Counted from the stretch's first letter, positions 35,616 to 48,332 are shown. The stretch: 64,000 nucleotides of DNA from Dendrocalamus latiflorus (GCA_017311315.1 CM029631.1:2635360-2699359), one strand, 5' to 3'. Made by a program: numbers and translations. The notes: a model not told the origin generated them from the sequence alone.

Positions 35616-38379
35616 TAAGGGAGATATTTGAACAGGAGTCGGGACCCGATCGTGAAGAATAATTTTTTCAACAACTTGGAGAGAAGATCGGACACTACTG
35701 CCGCTGCACCACCTTTTCTCGTCTAGGCGATGCCATGGCGTCCTAGCGCCTTTCTGACACTGTGGTCATCAAGTACGCCATGATAACCATGCTGTCAAGA
35801 ACACGGAATAGAAAAAAAAATTGGGTGTGTCTAGACATCACCCGGATGTTTTCGTCCTAACAATCACCCAAATCTGAGACCGTTGGTTAGAGGGAGGAGA
35901 TTATTTTTTGGAGGGGGTGGGGGAGAATTTATGGCCATTGGATCTTTAATCTAATGGTCATAAATTTGGATGATAGTTAAGAAGAAAACATCCGGATGAT
36001 GTTTATCAATACCCAAAAAAATTTCCTGTTGAGACAGCAAACATGTGTACAAAACTAGCAAGTTTCTAAACACAAACAGTTTAGAGGCAAAGTGCAAAGA
36101 TAATGTTGGATTCGCTAGCGGTTTATGAATATATTCAACCATTTTCCTTCGAGGACCGTTCCAGTCCAGAAGGGACAAGTGTTAGCAACAGAACTATAAC
36201 GGTTGATGATGAGCTTTACCATAGGACACAAGCGGAATGCAGTACATACATTAAAAAAAACACATAATTTATAACCATTTTTAGTTATATAAAGAAAGAG
36301 AACAATATAATTTAGAAAACTTACCATTAAAGCTATTCTTTCATAGTCTCTTCTCCCCAACTTATGAACGATAATATGCAGGAGAATTCAAGCAATCAAC
36401 TTTAAAATAAGTACTAGTCACAAAACTCAACCTCAGTATTGATGTGTTTGTATGCAAAATCGCAATGAGATAGAGCCATGAAAGGGATTTAAATCACACA
36501 CAAGTTATGTCAGTATATAAACCTCTCTTTTAACACAGTGAAGCCGGAGATGTTTGGCTCCCTGTTACCATCACAGTCAATGGCCTTTTTGGTTGATGAG
36601 ATGCTTGTGGAAAATCTGAAGCAGCAGCAAGAGTTGTAAACCATGATACATGTGACAATCAAAGTAATTTGATACTCCTTAATATAAACTCCCCTCAAGC
36701 AAGCCAATTTTCACAGTATGACTCATGGACTTGATGAAAAATGTCATTTATCTAAACTGTTCCTTCTCAGTTCTCACAAGACATGGTAGTGTTTAAAGGG
36801 AAAAAATATTTAAATCTACTGTAATCTGTACGCAAGCATAGAAATATAGAGTCCGCCTGATCTAGAAACTCCAATATAGGGGGTTTCTCTACAACATTCA
36901 AATACACTTTCTGTAAGCTTAATTTCTCAAGAAAGTTACCGGCCAAGAGGGAGATTATATATTACAAATACTGAAATAGTATTACTAGGTGTTAGTGACA
37001 GTTTTTTTGGCTTTGGTATCAAATGTAATCTCTTTTTTCCCATTTTAGACATTTCGGCTTCATTTCCTTTCCTTTAGTATCAGCTATTCAGCTATGTCAC
37101 TGTACCAAACTTCATTCTCACTTTTCCAATATCAGTCTCTGGCCACAGTAAGTTTTCTGTAGTACTTCAGTCCTCCCTCCATACCACCATACCTCACTGA
37201 CTAAGAAAACTTGGAATAGTTTCTTGTTAAAAACTAGCACTGCAGAAAAAAAATTCCATTCCCATATGTTAGCAATCAATAGACAATCACTACCATCAGT
37301 TGTGAGGTTCTTCTGAAATGTTAATATCCAAGGAAGCCATATACTTTGTCTGCATTGACCAGAAATGCAAGCTTGTATAAAACTCCAAATATTAGGCAAC
37401 TAACCAAGTTGTAGCTACAATAAATTACTAAATGAAAGGACAGGCACTAACACACAGCACACTGAAACTTTCTATATGAATGGTTTCAGTGCTAGTTAGA
37501 TCAATTTTGGTAGGAAGGTTCTATTTGAATTTTACAGACTAAATTGATGAATTTAAGCTTGATTCAGACAAGTATAAGCAAGGCACCAAAAACAAGGCAG
37601 CTTTGCAGCCCAATTCCTTCATGTTAAGCAACACCACAAGCTCCTCTCAAATATGTCTAGGTTGGGCTGCACACAAAGTAGAGGCCAAGACAGCAAGCCC
37701 CAAAGAAGCACATTATAATCTCAAAAACAGCTCAAGGAAAAAACAATCAAGCTCCACTTGGTTGCAGGTCAAGAGTTCTCTCGTTTAAGCAATAGCTCAG
37801 GTTTTTCCTTTATAGTAATCATATAAAACCAGTCAGTGAACAAAACTGCGCACCTACAGGCTACAGCAAAGTTAACCCATGTCTTGCTTGGTTTAATATT
37901 ACCCAGCCCATTTCAGAGGCCCATGACTTCATCAGCAGTATCACCAAATTCTAGTATAGAGCCAATGATGAGTTTTCACGATATTCTGTTGACAGGGACG
38001 CATCAACTGAATTAGATACACTCATTAAAATTAGGGGAAAACAACACAAAAGAAGATATAAAGTAGTGTCCCTATCATTAAAGAAAAAATTGAGGCTGAG
38101 AGATTTTGATTTATTATTGATGGCTCAGGACAATGCCTTATTTAATATTTCAAACATCAGAGCTGAAGTGGTCCAGCAGTTTGAAAAGCTTTTTAATTTC
38201 ATTGTTCATCATTGCCAATATCAATGCAATCTCCTCATCTAAAACATACTTGAACTACTCCCGCCTTACTGGTTGGCCAACACTACAGATGATTAAAATC
38301 AAAATACCAAGAAAAATAATGCAAGAGAACACTAAGAAATTACACAAAATGATCACTTTGGAAGATCTATAAAATGGTA
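35616..38379. other. AT-rich region with weak exon-like signals
   Basis: No gene is recognised. On the minus strand, short open segments bounded by splice-like sites exist near 36571-36614 and 36321-36361 (LGRRDYERIALM before a GTAAG donor), but I cannot join them into a protein. Confidence 0.3.
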
Positions 38380-38593
38380 TCAACCAAACTGCACAGAATT
38401 TGATGTCTCTTCATTAAGTCGTAGCATTAGAGCTTCAGGATTCTCATTAGCGTGATCTGTCTCCTGCAAAAGATAGGCATATTAAGATGTCTACAGATAA
38501 GCACAAAAAGGACTGCAGAGTAACAAACCTTAATGCTCAAGTATTCCATGTGTCTTGATTCCTCAAAACATCCACTTTCCACAGGGATCAAAG
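38380..38593 (-). other. Two candidate terminal exons of an unidentified transcript
   Basis: Minus strand 38593-38529 reads LIPVESGCFEESRHMEYLSI and ends in AAG at a GTTTGT donor. The next segment, 38463-38380, starts after TTTTGCAG and reads ETDHANENPEALMLRLNEE, then a few more residues to a TGA. The donor and acceptor are in the same phase, so the two join cleanly. No upstream coding exon is found before the DUF868 gene, so this might be an alternative 3' end of that gene or a remnant. Confidence 0.35.
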
Positions 38594-39049
38594 CTATATT
38601 GTGATGTACTTTATAAGTTCGTTATTCTCTGGGTAGCAATGGTGACTGATCACAAGACAATACAAGGGGAGAACAACAAGTAGCAACTAAAAAAATGTTT
38701 ATATTATCATTAACAAGTACTCTGTATCCGAACTTTGATATATACTTTACAACAGGATAACATTCTTTCTTAGAGCATTGCCATAGTTAAACTATTTAGA
38801 ACATCAGAACAAACCTCACTTAAGGCACAAGGGAGGGAAAGAGAGTGACAAAAATCACTGGAATATCACAGAATATTGCCAAACTATTCAAACACAGTGT
38901 TTATAAAAGATGGCAAAACAACCAAAAAAAAGAAGAAAGAACATATATTGGAGCCTCCGTAACATTCCAAAGAACAGACACTCAATAAAACATCTTGTTA
39001 GCACTAAAAAGGAGGCAGATGCAGAAGCAAATTATGATCCTGCAAACAC
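38594..39049. other. 3' flank of the DUF868 gene
   Basis: Likely 3' UTR of the DUF868 gene on the minus strand. No other feature. Confidence 0.35.
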
Positions 39050-39925
39050 CTACTCAACCTTCCATGCATATAGGATCAGAGAGAAACCAAGACCTTGCAA
39101 CTGAGACTCCCTAAAAATCTGCGAGTATGACCACGGCATCGACTTCTGAGGCGCTTGGCATGTCTGAAACATGAATACTGCATTGCTTGTCGTCGATCCA
39201 AAGAGCCAACTGTGAACATCCCAGAACACCTCCACAGGCAAGCCATCAACAAGAATTGTCTGATTTCCCCTAAACTTCCACGCCAACCTCTTCACCTGCA
39301 TGACGGGCTTCTTATCAACACGTATCTCAAGACATGGATCCTTGAGGCCGACAGTATCACACTCTATCACAACATCATGGAACTGGCCATTGTTGCAGAA
39401 CTGTGCCTTGACAGAATAAATCTTCTTGCCGTATATCTGCTCCCTCCTCGCCACAAACGCAGCATTCAACATGGGCCGGTTGGCGCTCGTCTTCCGGTAC
39501 GCGTCCTTCTTCATGTCGCCGAGCAAGAGGACCAGCTCATGGTCGAACACTACTGCAACATAGAACCCCTCCAGTGGCTCTGGCCCTGCACCAAACTTGG
39601 CGCCCGACAGGTCCCAGAAGATCTCAATCTTGCCGTCCTCGACGTCGAGGCTCTTGGACCCCTTCTTCTTGGAGAAGAGCCATGGTTTGATGTCTGCCTT
39701 GCACAGACACTGGTTGGACAAGTCGTCCACGCCAATGCTGAGGCCCTGCCCCATGAGGCTCTTGCTCCATGCGACCGAGATCACGCAGGGCCGCCCCGAG
39801 AACTGCGTCTGGTAGAGGCAGGTCACCAGGTTCTGCGCCGCGCCCTTGCCGGCGCTCGACGATGACGACGACGCGTCCGCGATCTGGACGCCGCTCTCCC
39901 CGAAGCAGGAAGGGAAGTCCCTCAT
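39050..39925 (-). CDS. DUF868 family protein, single coding exon
   Basis: The frame from the Met at 39925 gives 291 residues. This start is chosen over the in-frame Met at 39997 because DUF868 proteins usually begin MRD, as here (MRDFPSCFGESGVQ). Recognisable blocks in order are QNLVTCLYQTQFSGR, ISVAWSKSLMGQGLSIGV, IKPWLFSKKKGSKSLDVEDG, KIEIFWDLSGAKFG, EPLEGFYVAVVFDHELVLLL, ARREQIYGKKIYSVKAQF, and near the C-terminus VDGLPVEVFWDVHSWLFG, AVFMFQT and GLGFSLILYAWK. Length and block order fit a complete family member. The biochemical role of DUF868 is unknown; no signal peptide or membrane segment is seen. Confidence 0.93.
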   Translation of the reverse strand: MRDFPSCFGESGVQIADASSSSSSAGKGAAQNLVTCLYQTQFSGRPCVISVAWSKSLMGQGLSIGVDDLSNQCLCKADIKPWLFSKKKGSKSLDVEDGKIEIFWDLSGAKFGAGPEPLEGFYVAVVFDHELVLLLGDMKKDAYRKTSANRPMLNAAFVARREQIYGKKIYSVKAQFCNNGQFHDVVIECDTVGLKDPCLEIRVDKKPVMQVKRLAWKFRGNQTILVDGLPVEVFWDVHSWLFGSTTSNAVFMFQTCQAPQKSMPWSYSQIFRESQLQGLGFSLILYAWKVE

Positions 39926-41950
39926 GCTCGCACTTTTCAGCGAACACCTGGCGTGCAGCCCACCCAGAGAGCACAGCGCGAAGCTCCGCTCCTCCACTCA
40001 CAGCATCAATCAGAAACCGGCGAGCCCGACCCCCGCAATGCCGGCCAAGAGGAGCAGCAGCTGCGCACAGATCGCTCGTGCGGATATACAGATTGCCGCA
40101 GAAGATTTCTCGATCCAACTATGCCACCGCAAGTGGCCGCAAGATCCCACCTTTACTGCAAAAAGCAGCACCAAGAACCGCCCAAAAAGCAGGGGGAGCA
40201 CAGCGATCGATCCTTCAGCAAGATTTCTTCACAAAGCCGCCCTCTTCCAAAGCAATCAAGCGCGCGGGTGCGGCAAGATGGCCCGGCTTTGCCGCGAATA
40301 CGCGGCAGAGGGAGCAATCTTCCACCGAGACTTCTTCAGAGGAAGCCCCAAGGTGCCACCTTTACCACAGAAGCAGCACCAATAATAGCAAAGCAAAATG
40401 GAAGCTTCTCCCCAGGTAAGGCTTCAGGCAAAAAGAACCAAGCAACCATCACAAGACGGAGAAGATGAAGAGAAATGGGAGTTGGGAGATGAGCAAGTTG
40501 GAGAGAGTACTAGCAAGCAGTGAACTCTGTGTCACAAGAGGCGAGGAGAGGAGGGGAGAAGCAAAGCAAGAAGCAGCAAAAAAGTGAAGTAGTAGTGGAC
40601 GGAGGAGGTGTTGAGGGGAAAAGGATACCACACTCACTGTCAGCCAACTCATGGAGGGGAGCAGAGCAGCAGGAGCGGTTGCTGGCTGCATGCTCTCCTC
40701 TCATTTTGTAGCTGCTGCCATTGCCACTGTTACCACTTGCTGTTTTTTCAGCTAGGGAGTGGTTTGCACTACTATTTTTGCAAGCTTCTTCAGAATTTGC
40801 TTTTTGAAAAATAGCTTCTTGAAGATTGAAATCATACTATTAAAACAAAAGCAGGAAGAATTCAGTTAAAGCACCTTCTTGGGATAAAATTATGATTTTT
40901 TTTGTCTCCATACATAGGATCGATCTTTTTAATATCATTGGCTCAGCAAACTCAAAGGGAGGTGAACGATTTCTATGTTAGAGACAACTGTCACACATGG
41001 AGTATTTTTCCTGCTGCCTATAACTGTGCTATGGGGTTTAGATGTTGCACAGAATTTGTGCCTCTGGCTGGTAGTGGTACCTCTTCTCTGCTCAACTGCT
41101 GAGCCTTGGTCTACTCCTCTACTGCCTTCGCCATGAGAATGCCAGCTCTTTTTATGTTTTTTCTTGCTTGGGAGGACCAGTTCACATGCATTACAGTGGA
41201 AATTGACTAGAGTATGTGCCCTGCTACAGGTACTCCAGTGTTTACTCCATGAGAGCCCATCTCTTGCTGTTGCCTGGTGTAAACAATCATAGTTGTTCTT
41301 TTAGAGAAAGATTGTAGTTGTTCACTTGAATGTAATTATTGTAAAATGGGTATATGCTGGCTCTAATTCTTTGTAGGTGAGGATGTCCTCATTCGTTTAT
41401 AAAAAGATAAAGACGAATTGATCATCGCCAGCTCACTAGTTTTTTTGTTTATTTGCCATGTTTAGCTTCGTTGCAGGTATTCAAGTAGAAATGGAGGTTT
41501 TTTTAAAAAATATTTGGATGGCACATGCTTTCTCAATTATTGCCTTCATACCTCAATTGTCTATACAACAGTCAATTGTTATATTGCATGATTGAGAACG
41601 CACAAACACAAAAATTCATTGTAATAAATATATTTCCTCTCCAAATGTTCTTGATCAATATGAGGAGAAAGGAATTGACTTTAGGTGCACTGAAGCAAGT
41701 AGAACAGCTCTGCAGGTAGTACCACTAGGAGTTTTTATGCTACCATGTCTGCATGTCCAAGTAAAGAATGTATGGGTAAACCAAACAGATCCAAACAAAA
41801 AAAAAATATCCTAGTATACGGCATGCATGCCAAGTTGTTAGGTGACTGAAATCAATGAGGACAACGGTTTTCTTGGATCCGGGACCCTCATCTCATCTGT
41901 TGACTGCACGCCCACGAGGCCGCATTTATTCACCTCCATGAGATCCATAG
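39926..41950. other. DUF868 promoter/5' UTR and spacer
   Basis: Positions 39926-40700 are GC-rich and probably hold the 5' UTR and promoter of the DUF868 gene on the minus strand. Positions 40700-41950 are AT-rich with no recognised gene. Confidence 0.4.
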
Positions 41951-42237
41951 GTCGTGATCCATTTGGTTTCGACTTCTGGCTTCTGGCTTACTTTTCACTA
42001 TTCATAAGTTTCGTCTTTTTCTGAATTTTTGGCTTTTTGTTGAGCTTTTTTGGCGGTTCTTTTTTTTCCCGTATTTGTTTGTATTATACGTAATGGGCTA
42101 ACATATTTTTTATATTTTTAAATTTTTTTAAATTTAATTATGCTAAATAAGCCTCTGTCAGCTACAGTGCTTTTTTCAGCCGGCTACAGTGTTTTCAGCC
42201 ATAAGCCATGAGCTTTTCAGCCGAACCGATCACCACC
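41951..42237 (+). mobile_element. MITE, family B
   Basis: Near-identical to the copy at 7447-7730 over most of its length, including AAGCCTCTGTCAGCTACAGT, CGGCTACAGTGTTTTCAGCC and the right end GCCGAACCGATCACCACC. Left end ATCCATTTGGTTTCGACTTC. Confidence 0.7.
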
Positions 42238-42479
42238 ATAATCTCCTCTGCCGTTCCACATCACCGCATACATACATCTCTACTGCTTATTTACAATCAC
42301 ACTCCTGGCAACAAATATTGACAGGTGAACTAACTTATCTATCTGCTCTAGCTCGTAGCTGCATCTCTCCTGCTTCCCATTCCCTGTGTGCCCCATGCTC
42401 GCGGCCCTCACCTGGCTCCTTGCTCGTGGCCGCCCCTCCCCTGCTCTCTATTCCCCAAGCCTTTCCTTGATACGCCCTA

Positions 42480-42700
42480 CTCCCTTCCCTGCAGCCGATT
42501 CCACTGGCTGGATCTAAATGCTCCGCCTCAGCTCCACACACTGCCACCCCTCCCCTCCTGTCGCTTCCACTAGCTGGATCTAGATGACTCTCCCTTGCTA
42601 TCGCTTCCATCGGGCGGATCTGGACGCCCCCTCCCTCACCGCCACCCCCTCCCTGCCACCGATTCTACTGGTCGAATCTAGACACTCCCCCCCCCACCAT
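42480..42700 (+). repeat. Degenerate minisatellite (about 60-bp unit)
   Basis: Four units carry the motif TTCCACTGGCTGGATCTA and variants (near 42495, 42567, 42606 and 42663), separated by C-rich sequence. The open frames across it are Pro/Leu/Ser-rich and not gene-like. Confidence 0.6.
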
Positions 42701-42780
42701 CGCCCCTCCATCCCCGCTCTTGCTGTGCCGCCTTCCCCTCGCCGCCCTCCTCTCGCCATGTCATCCCCTCGTCAGCCTCC

Positions 42781-44450
42781 TGTAGGATCAAGGATAACCG
42801 ACTAAATGGGGGTGAATAAAAGGTTTTTTTTAATTTTTCTTATCTTTTAATTAATTCTCTACAATTTTAATATAATAAGAGTGTAAAGCACTTAATACCT
42901 ATGCAATTCTAGTCAAGTAGAATATCAACACTAGCTTTATCTCAAATAAATGATCACAATGAGAATAACAAATAAGAGCTATAAGAAATAAGAGAGGAGA
43001 CAAGCACACTCGATGTTTTACCGTGGTGTTCGGAAACTTGCCAGTTTCCCATAATCCACGTTGAGGTTAGCCCAAACGAATTGAACCGACTCCACAAATT
43101 AAACCGAAGCACCTCCAATCCACTAGTTGTAACTCTTCCCTACTCCGAGTAGGTGAGCTCTAACCCTCACAAGCACACTGGGCCTCCTCACAAGATTCTT
43201 TGAGAAGATCACCGGTCCACCTCCATCAAGTCGTCCAGGTGCCAGCAAACACCAAGAGTAACAAACCACAAGCTTCACTTGATTGGAAACAAATGCCAAA
43301 GGATCAACTATTGAATGCTATGCACTTTTTGGTTCAACCACCTCAAATGAATGCACAAGGAGTAAATGAGGTGTGGAGTGAATGCTCAATGCTCAAAGAT
43401 GCTCAATGAGGTCTCTAACATCTGTCTTTGAGCAGTGGTACGTGTATTTATACCCTTACCTACCAATTCTAGTTGTTGGAAGCAATATTCAGAAAAATCA
43501 GGGCGAGCGAAAATACCGCAGGCCAATGGCCGGTACTTCCGCTCTGGTTCTGGCACAACAGAACGGCTATGTTAGACCCTCTGAACTAGCCGTTTGAAAG
43601 TTGACGCGGAACTACCGCCGTTATAAATCCGGTACTTCCGCTCTACGGTAGTTTCAGGAAGTCGGCGCGGTAGAACCGCTTGGGCCGGAACCAAATGTTT
43701 GCGCTCTTTAGAAAAAAAGGTTCCACCCTTGCCACCGGAGCTTCCGTGCTCCGGAAGTACCGCTTCAGACCGCGGAACTACCGCTTCGCGCGGTAGTTCC
43801 AGTGTTAAACCACCGGTACTTCCAGATTCCGCATATCTTAAAAATCACCCAGAGGGTGCTCTCTAGAAAAAAAGGCTCCGCTCAGAGGCCAAACCTTCTG
43901 GCAAGCGGAAGTACCGCAAATTACACGTCGGTACTTCCGGTTGTCCGGATAGAGCACCGAACACTTCGGAGGGTGCTCTCTGAAAAAAAGATTCTGCTCG
44001 GATTTTCGGAGCTTCCGGGCGCTGAAAGTACCGCTCTAGATTGTGAAACTTCCGCTCTGCGGTAATTCCGACGTTAAAACTCCGGTACTTCCGGTTTTCC
44101 AGACAGAGCACAGATTTGACTTTTAAATTAGAGTTTTCAATGAATGCATGATCCTAATTTGATCCAAATGGCACAATAATTATGCTATCAAGCCACTTGC
44201 CATGATTCCTCTTTATGGTATGACATTTAACCTATAATCCGGTCTTTCACCTTTTCTCCTAAGACCGGTAAAAATAAGAGGATCATAGTCTAAGTATACA
44301 TTCGTCTTGAGCCATTTTTTATCTTCTCATTGATCCTTTGCACGCGTCTTGTTATCCACTTAAGGACTTAACCTTTTAAACACTCATTAAACATATTAGT
44401 CTCATATTCACATAAATTCATTAATTACCAAAATTATTTTTAGGTGCCTG
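42781..44450. repeat. Unclassified interspersed repeat with GGTACTTCCG arrays
   Basis: It starts TGTAGGATCAAGGATAACCG followed by a GGGGGTGAATA block, a combination I recall from common grass repeats of LTR or LTR-derived type; this is memory, not a search. The middle (43500-44110) holds many copies of GGTACTTCCG, CGGAAGTACCG and related words in both orientations, with GAGGGTGCTCTCT and AAAAAAGG(T/C)TC(C/T) words repeated between them. No coding region is found. Confidence 0.5.
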
Positions 44451-45556
44451 CCACCTACCACAATGGGCAAGTGCGGTAGGTAGACACATGTTGCCTACCA
44501 CTGCTACCGTGGTCATGAAAGGGGTTAAATCTGCAAAATCGTGTGTTTAGGGTCATATTTGCAAAAAAAAATTTTTTGCTATAGTGCTATATATAAGATG
44601 GATTCCTTCCATTCTGCTCCGTCTCCACGCAAAGGTACCCAAAAACGCTTGACACTTTTTTTTAAAAATGAACTATGACACGTTTTATCTCATTCAGAAA
44701 TAATATTATAGATTTTCGTATATTAGAGCTGACAGGATCAACATTGCTCTAATGTTTTAAATCTCACTCCTATTTTTCAGAGGTTTCACTTGCAATTGTT
44801 ATAGTTGAACAACAAACCTTCCTCTTGCATTTATTTGACTGGCCGATTTTTTGGAGAACTCATCGGAAAGTAAGATCCGCTAGTACATACTAGAAATTTT
44901 ATACTCCAAATCATAGTACCTACTCTGTTTTTTTTTTTTGTCAAATTTGTGTGATCTTTAAAGTGAAAAGTGTGAGCACTTCTTTATCTTGCACCCACTT
45001 CACTTGAACTAAAGCAATACTATAGCACGCTAACACCTGACTAAGGGTACAAACATGGCTGTTTATGAAGAAAATTTTTGTTTAGGGCCCCATCTCAGTT
45101 ACTCACCTAGAGCCAACTAACATAATGGTAGGTATTGGTGGGGTTCACTACTTCGGTGGCCAATTCATTTTTTCTGACAGGGTGCTGCAGACTCAAACGT
45201 GAAAGTACATTTTTATTAGAGTCCCAGGTGAAAGTACTTGGAGAGTATTTTGGCCCCATATTTTCAACATATAGTTTATGATTTCCCTTAAATAAATAAG
45301 CGAAACAGTTTCTCAATCTTCGTTTCGAAGCAACTTATCAGAATAGCATTTTTAAAGTGGTTTATCGGTTTATCGTCATTCGGTTTGTTTACATAAGTGT
45401 TCATGCTAAGACCAAAAATCATAAACCGCAACCATGAACCATAACCGAAAAACATCCACCTTTGTAAGCTAGCAAATAGGTGAAATTTGACCTAGCCTTT
45501 ACTACTCCAATACTACTATCAGATACCAACGGGAAAGAGGTGTCACTCGTAGGTTA
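44451..45556. other. Intergenic spacer
   Basis: AT-rich with no recognised gene. The last three bases are the left TTA target duplication of the adjacent transposon. Confidence 0.4.
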
Positions 45557-48329
45557 GGGCCTGTTTGGCAGAGCTCCACCAGCTCCAGATTCACCAAAAA
45601 CAGCTCCACTCCATGAATTTTTACCCAAACACTCCAGCTCCATGAAATCTGGATCCACCAAAATACTGAATCTAGCTCCAGATTCGTGAAATCCATGGAG
45701 CACCTCAAGGGTTGCTCCACGAAAACTTGTTTCGTATCTACTCGTGGAGTTAGGTGGTAATTACCCACCAATGCCACTGGTTACACACCCCATCCCAACC
45801 GTTTTTTTCTATTCGGCCATTCGACCGAGGGACCGAGGGCTCCTCGCGCCGCGACCCTCTCTCCTCGCGCCGCCACCCTCTCTGCTCGCGCCGCCACCTC
45901 TGGCGCTCCGGCGAGCCGCCACATCCGGCGATGGCCGGATCTGGTAGATCCGGGCCCCCTCTACCTCCTCCTTCCTCCATGGCGAAATCGGCCCTAGGGT
46001 TGGGCTCTCGCGCGCGCTTTGGAACCAGCCGACGGCGCCCGTCCCGGCCTCCGTTGGCGCGGCCCCTCTGGCCGGCGCAGCGGCTGGGGGCGCAGCCACC
46101 CAGGCCGGCGCAGGGGCTGGGGGCGTGTCCGCCCTGGCCAGCGATCCTCCCACCGCCTCGTTGCTTCCCGCGGAGCTCTCCCCGCCGCGAATCCTACTCT
46201 CCAGGTATGGACTCGCCGCCTCTTGCCGGCTCGTTTCATCAAGGTCTCTTCTCTTCTCCCCCTGGGATCCGTGAGAAGCGCCTGCTTCTTGTTCTTGCAG
46301 GTGGTGGAGTGCGCATTTGGTTTGATTTCGGAATCTCCGAGGTCGCAGTGACTTGCGGTCAGTTTCTGATGCTAAAGATTTCGGTTTTGGTGAGTGCAAT
46401 GCGAGTGCTTGAGTGAACTGGGGGTTTTGGGGGAGTTTGTGCGGGTGGATGGAAGGGAGGATGCAGGGGAAGGCGCAGCTGTCGGATTCCAACCGGCGCA
46501 TCATGGAGGCCGATGCGCCGCCGCGGCGTGTGTACCAGGCCTGGAAAGGGAGCAATGTAAGGACTACTTGCTCTTTTGTTTGGCTTGTGATTCTGCTATA
46601 CTAGTAGGGTCAGGAAATTAGGAATCAATTCGTAGTTTCTGTTGACTAGTTTTAAAAGATCGGGTCATGAGTTGTTGGGAGTCTTTAATGTTGTCTGAAC
46701 ATTTGCTGTAGTTGTAGTACTTCTAATATTGTGGATTTTAGGTACCTGAAAACGCTAAGCTACAGAAGACATGGTAGTGTCAAGTGTTTGCTGACTTGTC
46801 TGGTCATGGCATTGAAGAAGTGTCATGTTTATGGAGGAGTGTGTAAGATAGTAGGCTCATTGATGCAACTATACATTTCGTATATGATGTCAATGGACTA
46901 CACAGAGTAATCACAGTATGTTTAATCGTAATCCCGGTCACAGTATGTTACAAATCTGTTTTATGTATAGCAATCCTCTGCATTGGCTCCTCCCATGTTA
47001 AGTTATAACACAGTTGTGTAGGGGAGAATTGTCATATCCATTATGTTTTTATGTATCGAAGCAGAACGGCTGTCGTGTCTGCAATTTGGTAACTGCGGCT
47101 TGGCAAGATGACTATACTGTTTTTCTTGTTCTGCAGATTCTTGTTCTTCTACTTCTCACATCTGGCCGGGATCCTGGAATTGTTCCTCGAAATGCTCATC
47201 CCCCAGAACCTGAAGACATTGCATTGGAAAGGTATGTACTATTTTGTGTCAACAAGATCATTGATCAGATAAGGTTCTCCATTATGAAAGAAACATGAGT
47301 AATAAGTTATCCTTCACATGTTCATATATTGGAGGTCTTTTTTGGATAAGATTCATGTGCCCTCATGCTAAAATCTGAATGATGTAAGGGGAAGTGGACA
47401 AAGAAAAATGGGGATATATGCAGTTGATATATGTGTCTTTTCCTAGTGTTCAGGGGGATATAGACCTGTTAATACATTAACAACTATGGATTTTACTCAT
47501 TATGCCCTTGAATTTTCTTTCATTGCAGAGAAACTATCAATTCTTCTTTATGTTTGTGTCTTCAACTACTATGCTATGCATATACGTGTTTCAGGGCTAA
47601 AGTTAAGGAGGATTCTGCAGCCTTCACCTCGACACTGAGCATGGGACAGGTGCTAAGTTTGCCGAAGATGAGCGTGGACCATGAGATGGGCATGAAAAGG
47701 CAGCCTGTAGCTGCAGAAGAATTGGAAGAGTTACACAGCCAGATTGGCAGTGCTATGGGGCTAGAGCGATGTCCCAACAATACCGGAAAGGTATAACCGA
47801 TATGCAGTTACATCGGATGGTTCTACTTCGAAAGTCAATGCCGCCACTATGGATGTATTTCATGATGATTTGGCCACGGCTATTGCTCTTGCTTGGAACT
47901 AGCATGTAATGGAAGACTAGTCTTCATTTAATCTTTAGTTATTTTTATGTATGGACAATCGCAATAGTGTTGAGACGTTGTCATGGACATGGGTTAATTA
48001 ATTATCTATCTTGTGTGTCAATGTTGAATGCTCATGAATATTTGTGTCGAGATATTGCATTTGTGTTCACAAAAAATACACCATTTTTTGTGAATAAATA
48101 TAAACAAAACACGTGTGCTATATGAAAAAATATATATATCATACAACCCCAAGGGCAAAACAGGCCATTCCCACCAAAAACTCAGTTTCGTGGATCTAGA
48201 GCTGCTGTGGAAGCCAAACAGTTTGTCCAGCTCCATGGTGGGATCCCAGATTCACGGTGGAGCTGCTCCATGGTGAATCTGCTGCTCCAGATTCACTTTT
48301 TCAATGGTGGAGATCTGCCAAACAGGCCC
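45557..48329 (+). mobile_element. PIF/Harbinger-like element carrying host gene fragments
   Basis: A 2773-bp element with left end GGGCCTGTTTGGCAGAGCTC and right end GATCTGCCAAACAGGCCC, which are inverted repeats with one mismatch over 18 bases. Both sides carry TTA (45554-45556 and 48330-48332), the PIF/Harbinger target duplication. About 200 bp at each end is rich in GCTCCA/TGGAGC words. The interior holds pieces of a DHHC palmitoyltransferase gene with intron remnants, and no transposase. This makes it a Pack-type, gene-capturing non-autonomous element. Confidence 0.85.
46461..47796 (+). pseudogene. Captured fragments of a DHHC-type S-acyltransferase gene
   Basis: Three segments match the order of a plant DHHC palmitoyltransferase. 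Exon 46461-46556 encodes KAQLSDSNRRIMEADAPPRR and VYQAWKGSN before a GTAAGG donor (the N-terminus). Exon 47137-47231, after TTCTGCAG, encodes LTSGRDPGIVPRNAHPPEPE (the loop after membrane segment 2). Segment 47595-47796, after GTGTTTCAG, encodes SMGQVLSLPKMSVDHEMGMK and RQPVAAEELEELHSQIGSAM (the C-terminal tail) to a TAA. The exons for the first membrane segments and for the Cys-rich DHHC catalytic domain are missing, so no acyltransferase activity is expected. Host introns are still visible, so capture was from genomic DNA, not from mRNA. Confidence 0.85.
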
Positions 48330-48332
48330 TTA

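Noticed and set aside
39155..40468. Long + strand frames across the DUF868 gene and its upstream region
   Set aside because: They are antisense shadows of the DUF868 coding exon and its GC-rich leader.
42335..42805. Pro/Leu/Ser-rich frames near the minisatellite
   Set aside because: They follow the C-rich degenerate tandem repeat and have no start context or family signature.
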